NCBI GenBank assembly: GCA_964346665.1
Contig: CAYFVC010000035.1
Span: 1 to 40,062 of the forward strand
DNA: 40,062 nt
Reading direction: 5' to 3'
From: JAZGEG01 sp964346665
Lineage (GTDB): Archaea > Aenigmatarchaeota > Aenigmatarchaeia > QMZP01 > QMZT01
The notes beneath the pieces were generated by a model. It ran no database searches. It was given only the letters and a program-made list of their open reading frames with translations, and was not told the origin of the DNA. The number at the start of each line of letters is the position of its first letter. Position 1 is the stretch's first letter. A program made the position numbers and the translations under genes. Positions 17,501 through 24,264 of the stretch are shown here, piece by piece.

Positions 17501-20459
17501 TGAAAAACAGATAGGTGTTCTTGTCTTGAATTCCACGGGAAATGACCCTGCTGAGAACATAACATTCGATATCTACAACTTTTCGAATGATTTCACTTTC
17601 GAATTCGTTCCGCCGAACATTTCTAGTCTGAATGGAGAATATCCGCAGGGTGTTAAGGTCAACGTCAGCGTTAAGTTCGGGAGAAATCCAGGGGTTTACA
17701 AGGGGATTTTGAACGTGACAACGGGGAATGATGGATACAAGGAGATTAACCTGACTATAGAAGTTCCAATATCAAGAACATGGTATCTGAACACAACATA
17801 TTGCGTAAAGGTTGAATACCCAGAGGAGGGAAAGGTGTGCGATGTTTTGGTTAACAACACTGGAAACGTTGTGATAAACTACACAATATCCCCTGTCACC
17901 AATTCAACTAGTATGTACAACTACACTTGGATCAATGAAACGAATTTCATAGTGGTGAATGGGACAACGCATGTTTTCTCTGTTTTCTACAACATAACAG
18001 GTCAGAGCATACAGTTTTACTACGCGAATTACACCATCGATGCTGTTCAGACAGGTTCGGACCCGGATAGCGAAATACTTCAGATAGTTCTCAGCCCTTT
18101 CGTAAAGCCTTTGGTTTCGGTGGGTTTCGCTCCCAACCAAACCGAACAAACTAAAAGCGTTTGGGTATACGCGAATGTTACAGATCAATCCGGGGCGGGG
18201 ATAGATGACGGGAACGTGACTGCGAATGTGACTAGACCTGATGGGACAAGCACGGTTGTAATCATGACCTTTTACGGTGGTGTAAAAACAGGAGGAACTT
18301 CAATATGGCGAGCGCAATATCCGGATGACCCGAATGAGGGGAACTGGGGAAATTCAACGTTAAAGGGTTATTACAATGTGAGTGTTTTCGCGATAGATAA
18401 TCAGGGAAAGAATGACACGGGAATCTCGCAATTCTACATTTACTCGAAACTTTCTCCGTTCTTTATGACAACTATGCCCTACTATTACCAAAAGGTTGGG
18501 CCCGGCACACCCATCATATTTTACAAATCTTTGGACTTCACAGAGGATACCCTGCCGGGAACGAACGTGACTTTCGTAATCAACAATTCAAACGGAACCG
18601 TCTACAACAGCTCCTCTAAATATGGTATACTGACGACCCATGATGATGGTTACATAAGAGATGAGTATGGGGGGATATATCTTGAAACAAGGTCTCTTAA
18701 AAGCTTTCCGACAGGAAACTACACCGCCACCGCCTATTCCACCTTCTTTGAACAAACGGCGTCCGCAATTATAAACGATACTTCAACGTATAATTTCGAA
18801 TTGCTGGAAAGCGCGGGAACACTTGCGAACATCTTTGTCTATCCTGTTTGGTATCCAGCCGAAGGTATAGTGAAATTCAAGATGTGGGTAACCGATAGCA
18901 TAGGGAATTTGCAGGAGCCCGTTTCAATGAACCTTAGCGTGTTTTACCCCATAACCGGCAATCCGTACTTCAACCGAACGATGAGCCAGATGACGAAGAT
19001 TTCGGAAGGCGTGTACATGTACACACATAACCTCCCAGCTAGTCCAACACCCGGGGTTTATGACGTTACTCTCGAAGTCCTAGGTAGGGATGGTACGAGA
19101 ACTTATGCTTTTTCCGGTTTCAGGATTGGTATAGGAGGGCCTTACGATGTTAGAATAACCGAAATCGAAAGTTCCGTTTACCAAAATGATTACCTTGACT
19201 TCACGCTGTTGATCAAAAACATGGGGGATGCCCCAACAGAAAACCTCGTTGAATACTGGGTGACAGGCCCGGATAACAGCACATGGGAGTACGGAAGCTA
19301 CTCCGAGGAGGTTGGAGCGGGTGTTGAAAAAACCGATTTAGTTAGTTTACTAATTTGGAGTTATCATCCTCCGGGAGATTACACTTTGAATGTCAAGCTT
19401 ACATACGACCAGGTCAACAACCTTTACGCTTCTGCAGCCGCTCCCTTCTCCGTACTTACAGGTGCGCCACCGGAAGAGCCAGGACCTGGTGTTGGCCCGG
19501 CAGAGATTCCTGCTATGCCTGTAGCCCCTAAAATAGAGATTATGAAATATCCTACGGAGTTTGGAATGGAAACAGATTCTGTTAAGTACCCGACGGTGGA
19601 GGTCAAAAATACAGGGGGGGTTACGTTGTATAACGTGACCCTTAGGGTAACGGGTATTCCATCCCCATGGATCCAAGAGGTAACGCCTGGGAAAATAGAT
19701 AGGTTGGACAGGGGTCGTAACGCCACATTCACCGTAACGTTGAGAATCCCGCTTGTTGCAGAAGCGAAAGAATATGCAGGTAAATTTGTAGCGGATGCTA
19801 ACGTGACGAGAGATGAGAAAACGTTCGTTTTGACCCTTTTCGCTTCACGTGCGGACCTGATAAGATGGGAGATCGACAGGTTGAAGGAAGCGTTACAAGA
19901 ATTAGAGGTGGACGTTGAGAACGCGAAAAAGGTGGGAAAAGACGTAAGTGAGGTTGAGCCGTACATAGACCGAATAAAGGAACAGATAAGGCTCGCTGAA
20001 GACTACCTCACGAAAAAGATGTACGATGAATCGTTGAGCGCGATACATACTGGGTGGAGTTTTCTCGAAAATGCAAGGTATTATTTGTCGATAGCGCCAT
20101 TTGTTGAAACCCTGATAGAGACCATATTCCCTCCATGGCTGATAGCATTGCTAATCGTCTTGGCTACTGTCATAATTATACTCCTGTTCTTTGTGAAAAG
20201 GATGAAAGGGGTTTTCGACAGGATATTCAGAATACAGGTTCCTGGCGCACCAGCCGCTGTCAAGCCATCCGTGATCATGGAGAAGATGAAGGAGAAGGAA
20301 ACCATGGAAAAGGAAAGGATGAATATAAGAAGGGTTCTCAGTCTTCTGGAAAGGGAATACAAGGAAGGATTGATATCAGAGAAGGCTTACAGCGATCTCA
20401 AGAAGAGGAACGAGGAAAAGCTTTCGAAAATCGAGAAGAGGATATCTGCGATGAAATAA
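14520..20459 (+). CDS. Large type I surface protein with Ig/NEW3-like repeats, TM helix and SHOCT-like tail
   Basis: 1979 residues. The GTG start forms a GTGA overlap with the upstream stop and is preceded by a purine-rich AGGG. A signal peptide covers about 1-30 (KLILAFVILGVFMVLNLVS). The mature N terminus (YEWWDVRWRYRIGLEINN) resembles DUF2341-type surface domains. NEW3-like modules follow in tandem; two related copies begin near residues 643 and 875. After a Pro/Gly linker (about 1645-1670) and a juxtamembrane beta domain there is a helical stalk (about 1778-1855), one TM helix (about 1873-1892) and an 86-residue cytosolic tail ending in the helical hairpin shared with the upstream coiled-coil protein (1932-1979). 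Sequons are dense. The layout (beta stalk, single TM, cytosolic module) parallels the giant ATPase protein, so the two are probably parts of one surface assembly. No enzyme motif is seen. Confidence 0.88.
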   Translation: MSEIRHGKLILAFVILGVFMVLNLVSTYSQSYDYEWWDVRWRYRIGLEINNTGYERTDWPIEYEMNFTNILEGMNVTGTFDENSTRVIEYNSTGSILHELPSQFDKGEGYDPATNAFGTIVFEMNGTTPADEKRYFYIYFDITENDDKDQPSYSTDLVYNYTGSVSEFNVNNSLFQWWIDTERGENTSGIYHVKDIYAGENEVLLTDPSDNRTAEYSEFSNASDTFGFDFRNNATFKYVGPVRIVVEQKGYEIFWNQPDNKTNEGYMIKRYTFYREIDWIKIEQIFVNNASYNITRNSTVAGAFAVYVNYTFNYGSGYSTMSDTNDPGSYGWAVQDGGQVWIGIVNKYENGTNNFFGLEDTVTGRIGIQLNETNMTLGSSIKHIAHLQFNASGEAGQEDYFKNFVNQSITPLNITELTPEFWSVVVEGKFYMNGTDEANVFNRNESVILLANVTDLYNISKKVNASLDFGVGEVNVTLYDDGNHSDGQANDKVYANTYNITDSDTLGLWNVTFRVYNETWYLVNISWSTFNVTDVYNVTVNITNPTGFTDRVVNTTVYVRNYRKDIWIVNATLNCSFDSTEIPQDNITDNGNGTYDVKFNAPAYAGLFTLNCSATRNNNTGWGTDEFTSETYTTNVSILKIPENLTADNVTSYSNQTFNITIIAENIANGSAYNSNITLNFSTPNITANLTFVSCGNILITKNCTKTFQIIVFNATPAGNYSLNISVRWRNSNGSVPGYNESVMNITVLENPILDLSKNYVFGMIAIGMALKNIDNFTVYSLGNEPLQNVTFDVLGFSGNFTFEFIPENFSSIGVGISENVEIWINSTNDTLPGEYNGTINVTSDNNGFEIINVTIAVSETNMTIETDVDNYTAENVTWYKNETFPIFVNTTNIGNATAYNVSLILNFSSDNITANVTSQNCGNIPKSGVCNSSFLVIIKSGTPSGNYTVNVSVEWEDEKGINTNVTTVNITVLSNILLIVQPDELSDNVTHGTEKQIGVLVLNSTGNDPAENITFDIYNFSNDFTFEFVPPNISSLNGEYPQGVKVNVSVKFGRNPGVYKGILNVTTGNDGYKEINLTIEVPISRTWYLNTTYCVKVEYPEEGKVCDVLVNNTGNVVINYTISPVTNSTSMYNYTWINETNFIVVNGTTHVFSVFYNITGQSIQFYYANYTIDAVQTGSDPDSEILQIVLSPFVKPLVSVGFAPNQTEQTKSVWVYANVTDQSGAGIDDGNVTANVTRPDGTSTVVIMTFYGGVKTGGTSIWRAQYPDDPNEGNWGNSTLKGYYNVSVFAIDNQGKNDTGISQFYIYSKLSPFFMTTMPYYYQKVGPGTPIIFYKSLDFTEDTLPGTNVTFVINNSNGTVYNSSSKYGILTTHDDGYIRDEYGGIYLETRSLKSFPTGNYTATAYSTFFEQTASAIINDTSTYNFELLESAGTLANIFVYPVWYPAEGIVKFKMWVTDSIGNLQEPVSMNLSVFYPITGNPYFNRTMSQMTKISEGVYMYTHNLPASPTPGVYDVTLEVLGRDGTRTYAFSGFRIGIGGPYDVRITEIESSVYQNDYLDFTLLIKNMGDAPTENLVEYWVTGPDNSTWEYGSYSEEVGAGVEKTDLVSLLIWSYHPPGDYTLNVKLTYDQVNNLYASAAAPFSVLTGAPPEEPGPGVGPAEIPAMPVAPKIEIMKYPTEFGMETDSVKYPTVEVKNTGGVTLYNVTLRVTGIPSPWIQEVTPGKIDRLDRGRNATFTVTLRIPLVAEAKEYAGKFVADANVTRDEKTFVLTLFASRADLIRWEIDRLKEALQELEVDVENAKKVGKDVSEVEPYIDRIKEQIRLAEDYLTKKMYDESLSAIHTGWSFLENARYYLSIAPFVETLIETIFPPWLIALLIVLATVIIILLFFVKRMKGVFDRIFRIQVPGAPAAVKPSVIMEKMKEKETMEKERMNIRRVLSLLEREYKEGLISEKAYSDLKKRNEEKLSKIEKRISAMK

Positions 20460-20460
20460 A

Positions 20461-20473
20461 TAGTATAATACTA
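20461..20473. repeat. 13-bp AT-rich perfect inverted repeat
   Basis: TAGTAT-A-ATACTA begins one base after the stop of the 1979-residue surface protein and is followed by an A/T run. It could contribute to 3'-end formation, but the stem is weak (AT only). The remaining roughly 100 nt to the next gene hold only a TATA-like element. Confidence 0.35.
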
Positions 20474-20537
20474 TTAAAAAATTTCTGATTATTCGAACGG
20501 TTTGATAAATTGTTAAGGTTCCTTGGAAGGGGGAATT

Positions 20538-20547
20538 CTTTTAAAGT
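20538..20547 (+). promoter_or_regulatory. TATA-like promoter element
   Basis: CTTTTAAAGT is centred about 32 nt before the ATG at 20575, so the transcript would be leaderless or have a leader of only a few bases. Confidence 0.45.
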
Positions 20548-20574
20548 TCTGAAAACTAGTATATTCATATAAGT

Positions 20575-21234
20575 ATGCGGAAAAAATCGAAACTCACGGA
20601 TTACAAGAATTTCTGGCTCATATGGATAAACTGCGCTGGGGAAAAAGAAGGGGTCTCGTTGTTTAAGATTCAGACAGAGTGGGATGTGAAAACGAATTAC
20701 TTGTACCACAACGAAGTGGGTCTGGGGAGACCGTTGTTCAGGTCCATGGTAAGGGAGAATTACATAGCGAAAGAAGGTAAGCGCCTGAAAGCGAAATTTG
20801 AATGGATACCAAAATTCATAAGGGAAAAATACGAAGGGGAGAGGAAGGGTCTATGGTTTCCCGATTCTTTGCTCAGGATTAAATGGGGGGCTGTTCAGAA
20901 ATTCATCGAAAAATATCATCCCGTACTTTTCAGAATGAAAAACCTAAAACTTCTGTACAAGAATGATAAGGAATTAATAGGGAAATCCGGAACGCATGTA
21001 TTCACGGATGTTTTTCTTTACGTGTTGTTTTCTAATCTCAGAACATTCTGCAAGAAATACGAGGCTGATGTTGTTCTGAGAATAATATCCACCCTAATTT
21101 CACTTTCAACCGATAGGGATTTGCTGAATTACATACACAGGCTAGATTCAGAACTAGGGAAAGTTCCCGACTTCCCCGTATTGGTTAGGGACGAGAACGA
21201 ACTGTCGAAAATATTGTGTACGCTGAAATGGTAA
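20575..21234 (+). CDS. Hypothetical protein, possible winged-helix N terminus
   Basis: 219 residues, not recognised. Residues about 25-80 (from EKEGVSLFKIQ through LFRSMVRENYIAKEGKRLKA) have the helix-turn-helix plus beta-wing layout of a winged-helix domain: a short helix, a second helix with small or hydrophobic spacing, and a lysine-rich strand. The rest is mostly helical and Leu/Ile-rich, with no TM segment. It stands alone just upstream of the MinD gene and has its own TATA-like element, so it may regulate the neighbouring apparatus. That role is inference from position only. Confidence 0.7.
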   Translation: MRKKSKLTDYKNFWLIWINCAGEKEGVSLFKIQTEWDVKTNYLYHNEVGLGRPLFRSMVRENYIAKEGKRLKAKFEWIPKFIREKYEGERKGLWFPDSLLRIKWGAVQKFIEKYHPVLFRMKNLKLLYKNDKELIGKSGTHVFTDVFLYVLFSNLRTFCKKYEADVVLRIISTLISLSTDRDLLNYIHRLDSELGKVPDFPVLVRDENELSKILCTLKW

Positions 21235-21235
21235 A

Positions 21236-21249
21236 GATATAAAATATAA
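21236..21249 (+). promoter_or_regulatory. TATA-like promoter element for the MinD gene
   Basis: GATATAAAATATAA is centred about 26 nt before the ATG at 21268, typical leaderless spacing. It abuts the previous stop codon. Confidence 0.55.
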
Positions 21250-21267
21250 AAACAAGATAATGGTAAG

Positions 21268-22038
21268 ATGACGAGGGTAATAGGCATAATTTCGGGAAAA
21301 GGTGGAGTGGGGAAGACGACGTTAGTTGCAAACTTAGGATCTGTTCTTGCCCAGAAATTCAAAAAGGAAGTTATCATAATAGATTGCAACGTCTCTACAT
21401 CGCACCTTGGCCTTTACCTCGGGATGTACTACACACCTGTGACCCTAAACCAAGTTTTGACGGGCGAAGCCGAAATAGAGGACGCGATATACGAATACCA
21501 CATAAGCGGTTTACGCGTGATACCTGCCTCCCTATCTTTCAGCGATTTAAAAGGGGTGGACATAGCGAGGTTGAAGAATTCTTTGAAGAAACTCTTCGGA
21601 AAGGCTGATATCGTATTACTTGATGCCGCCCCCGGACTCGGGAGGGAGGCGCTAGCGACTGTTAGGGCCTCTGATGAGGTCATCTTTGTAAACACACCTT
21701 TCGTTCCCTCCACAATGGATATTATGAAATGCCACCAAGTCGCGAATGAGATAGGGGTGAAGCCCTTGGGGGTCGTACTCAACATGGTGGGGAAAGAGAA
21801 ATATGAACTGAACCCTAAAGAAGTTGAAGAGCTGATAGAACTACCCGTGATCTCGAACATACCCATGGACAAAAACGTTCTTCGCAGCCTCGCTTTGAAG
21901 ATACCTGTCGTTCTATTCTCTCCTAATTCCCCTTCAAGCAAAGAATTCACTAAGCTTGCAGCAAAGATAATCGGGGAAGAATACGAACCTGAGGGGTTCT
22001 TTGCAAATTTATTGAAATTCTTCAGCAGGAAGAAGTAA
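21268..22038 (+). CDS. minD: MinD-family positioning ATPase
   Basis: 256 residues, normal for archaeal MinD. The deviant Walker A KGGVGKTT (11-18) has the signature lysine K11. Switch I reads DCNVSTSHLG, with Asn where many MinDs have the second Asp. Walker B is in DIVLLDAAPGLG. The last 15 residues (EGFFANLLKFFSRKK) form a short amphipathic basic helix like the membrane-targeting sequence of MinD. Such ATPases dimerise with ATP, bind the membrane and place partner complexes; archaeal homologues such as Haloferax MinD4 position surface machinery at poles. No MinC or MinE is encoded nearby. The partners are instead surface proteins and coiled coils, which suggests a role in placing this apparatus rather than in division. 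The family call is sure; the target is inferred. Confidence 0.93.
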   Translation: MTRVIGIISGKGGVGKTTLVANLGSVLAQKFKKEVIIIDCNVSTSHLGLYLGMYYTPVTLNQVLTGEAEIEDAIYEYHISGLRVIPASLSFSDLKGVDIARLKNSLKKLFGKADIVLLDAAPGLGREALATVRASDEVIFVNTPFVPSTMDIMKCHQVANEIGVKPLGVVLNMVGKEKYELNPKEVEELIELPVISNIPMDKNVLRSLALKIPVVLFSPNSPSSKEFTKLAAKIIGEEYEPEGFFANLLKFFSRKK

Positions 22039-22046
22039 TTTATTTA
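22039..22046 (+). promoter_or_regulatory. TATA-like element before the coiled-coil operon
   Basis: TTTATTTA is centred about 29 nt before the ATG at 22072, inside the 33-nt gap after the MinD gene. The four coiled-coil genes may start here or be read through from the MinD gene. Confidence 0.4.
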
Positions 22047-22071
22047 GAGTATCACCGATAAAATTATATTT

Positions 22072-22335
22072 ATGGTCTATGAAATAGTTATTATTTTCCT
22101 CCTTGCAATAATTTGTTTTTTATTATACAAATTATATAGAATTAAATATGAAGAGGGGGGCGGAAGCGAGTTGATACCCAAAGGGTGGAAAAAAGATTTG
22201 ATGGAACTCGATAGCGAAAAGGGGAAAGAATTCGAAATGCGTTTCGAGGATATAAACTCTCGTATTTCGGAGATTGAGAAAAGAATCGAAAGGTATGAAA
22301 GAATTGTTAAAAAACTTGTCGAGGAATTGAGCTAA
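22072..22335 (+). CDS. Small membrane-anchored coiled-coil protein
   Basis: 87 residues. An N-terminal TM helix (about 3-21, IVIIFLLAIICFLLYKLY) is followed by a Gly/acidic linker (EEGGGSE) and a C-terminal coiled coil (about 50-87) with heptad-like I/L spacing. The positively charged residues after the helix place the C terminus inside the cell. It lies between MinD and three long coiled-coil proteins, so it could anchor the scaffold to the membrane. The family is not recognised. Confidence 0.75.
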   Translation: MVYEIVIIFLLAIICFLLYKLYRIKYEEGGGSELIPKGWKKDLMELDSEKGKEFEMRFEDINSRISEIEKRIERYERIVKKLVEELS

Positions 22336-22344
22336 TGGGGTAAG

Positions 22345-24264
22345 ATGGTAAGAAAGAAATCTGCTAAGCCAAAGGGCGAATTTGAAAAAATGGGTGATCT
22401 GGAGAAGGGAATGAGTAAAAAAAAGGAGAGCACAGAGGATATAATAAAGGAGATAGAAACCTTTGATGCCACCAAAACAGATAGGCCCGTAGGGGAAGAA
22501 ACGCCTCCGAAAACCGAAGTTAAAAAGAAAGCAGGTGGGGAAGAGGCTGAAGGCCTCAAGAAAGAACTGGAAAGGGAAAGGGAGAAGACCAAAAGCCTGG
22601 CGAAGATAATAGAGAAGGTTTCAAGTGCTGCGGACAAGCCTGTGGAGAAACCTGATGAGAAGCCCGCTGTACCTGACGTTGAACCGAGATTGAAAGAGAT
22701 CGAAAGCAAAATGGACGAGAAAATTCAGTCGCAAATGAAGGGTATTAAGGATGCTGTGGCTGCGATGGGGGCGAAGATGGAAGAAGCTGCGAAATCCGGG
22801 AAAAGCGAAAGGACAAGCACCAAGGTAAAGGATATGATAGACAATGTTCAAGCTGATACGACAAAGAAAATAACAGAGATTGAGGAAACCATGAGAAAGA
22901 TGGTCGAAAAGGCCGAGGAGCCTAGAAAAGAAGAGGGTGATGTTTCGAAAGGTCTTGCCGCATTGGGCGGTGGTGTTGGTCTTAAGAAAGAAATACTTGA
23001 GATGAGAAGTTCTCTGAAGGATTTGGAGAAAAGCATCAATGAACTTCGTGACGAAACAGACACGAGGATAACAAGGATAAAGGAGCAGACAAGAGTTCTC
23101 GAGAAAATCCCCGTAATTGAGGAGAAACTTGAGGGTCTCATAGAAAAAATGAGCCCAGGGAACATAGAGAAACTGAAGAAGTTCGTTTTCTCCGCGGATG
23201 AGATAACGAGTGAGTTAATACCGAATGAGATAGAAAAACGAATGACGAAAGATCTCACCCCCGTATTCAACGACATGAAGAATGTGAGGGACGATATTGA
23301 GAAACTGAGCGAGGGTATAAAAACTATATTCAACGATATAAACTTTTTCAAGGGAGAAATCAAAACTCTCTACAAACTCGGGGACTACATAACGGAACTC
23401 CAGAAAGAAAAGGAAAAGATACACAAAAAGATGAATGAAAAGGAAGGAAATCTCATAGGAATGATCAACAAGCTTGAAGGGCTGATAAAGAAAAAGACAG
23501 ACCTTATGAGTGAAAAGGTAGGGGAATTCGAGAAGACAATCGAAGGTAAGGTTAAGGAACGTTTCAATGACCTGACTGAATCCAAGTTCACCGAACTTGA
23601 GGACAGAACGGAGAAAAACCTAGCGATATCCAGGGTGAAAGTAAATGATATGGTTTCAAAGTTCGTTCAGTTCCAGAACGTTGTGAATCCCACGCTTTCG
23701 CTCGTTAAGGAAGAGTTCGAAAAACTTAACACGAAACTTGAGAAATTGAAGAGTGATCAAGCGGATCTTGAGGATGAGATGGAAGAAACTGTAAATGGGA
23801 TGTTCACTGACCTTGCTGAACCAAGGATGAAGGAGATCAGGGAAGAGACCACCAAATTATCAAGCAAGGTGAATGAAAGGCTTGAAGATTTCGAATCCGA
23901 ATTTGTCCAGTTCCAGAATGTAATAAATCCTACCCTTAACCTCCTGAAGAACGATATTTCGAAGATTGACAACAAAATCGAAAATTTGAAAACGAGGCAT
24001 GATGATTTGAAGGGGAACGTGAAAGAATTCGAAAGTTTCAGGGAAGCGATAGTTTCCTTAAACGAGGGAGTGAGGTCATTAGAAAACAATCAGAAGGATT
24101 TGGAAAATAAAATTTTGATTCTGGGAAGCAAACTTGGCGAGACCAGGGAGGAATTCAACAACATTGTCAAGCAGAGCCTTATCGACAGAAAGAAACTGGA
24201 CGAGGAATCAAAGAAGCAAAGGGAAAGGATAAATATACTTCTCAAAGAGTTGAAGGGTTCATGA
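22345..24264 (+). CDS. Large cytoplasmic coiled-coil protein with duplicated FVQFQN motif
   Basis: 639 residues with no signal peptide or TM helix. The start is preceded by GGGGTAAG. The first 110 or so residues are Lys/Glu/Pro-rich and probably disordered, and a Gly-rich break (GLAALGGGVGLKK) occurs near 205-217. The rest is long coiled coil. An 80-residue unit is duplicated: FVQFQNVVNPTLSLVK (440-455) and FVQFQNVINPTLNLLK (520-535). This hydrophobic motif breaks the heptads and may be a docking or bending site. The gene ends in an ATGA overlap with the next, suggesting translational coupling. No ATPase head is present, so it is not an SMC protein. I infer a structural scaffold. Confidence 0.85.
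   Translation: MVRKKSAKPKGEFEKMGDLEKGMSKKKESTEDIIKEIETFDATKTDRPVGEETPPKTEVKKKAGGEEAEGLKKELEREREKTKSLAKIIEKVSSAADKPVEKPDEKPAVPDVEPRLKEIESKMDEKIQSQMKGIKDAVAAMGAKMEEAAKSGKSERTSTKVKDMIDNVQADTTKKITEIEETMRKMVEKAEEPRKEEGDVSKGLAALGGGVGLKKEILEMRSSLKDLEKSINELRDETDTRITRIKEQTRVLEKIPVIEEKLEGLIEKMSPGNIEKLKKFVFSADEITSELIPNEIEKRMTKDLTPVFNDMKNVRDDIEKLSEGIKTIFNDINFFKGEIKTLYKLGDYITELQKEKEKIHKKMNEKEGNLIGMINKLEGLIKKKTDLMSEKVGEFEKTIEGKVKERFNDLTESKFTELEDRTEKNLAISRVKVNDMVSKFVQFQNVVNPTLSLVKEEFEKLNTKLEKLKSDQADLEDEMEETVNGMFTDLAEPRMKEIREETTKLSSKVNERLEDFESEFVQFQNVINPTLNLLKNDISKIDNKIENLKTRHDDLKGNVKEFESFREAIVSLNEGVRSLENNQKDLENKILILGSKLGETREEFNNIVKQSLIDRKKLDEESKKQRERINILLKELKGS

Noticed and set aside
21268..22038. The ATPase as a plasmid partition ParA
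   Set aside because: The C-terminal amphipathic helix, the archaeal MinD-like motifs and the absence of a ParB-like gene or parS-like repeats favour MinD.
22332..24089. Several minus-strand open frames opposite the 639-residue coiled-coil gene
   Set aside because: These are low-complexity Ser/Phe/Leu mirror translations with no family resemblance.
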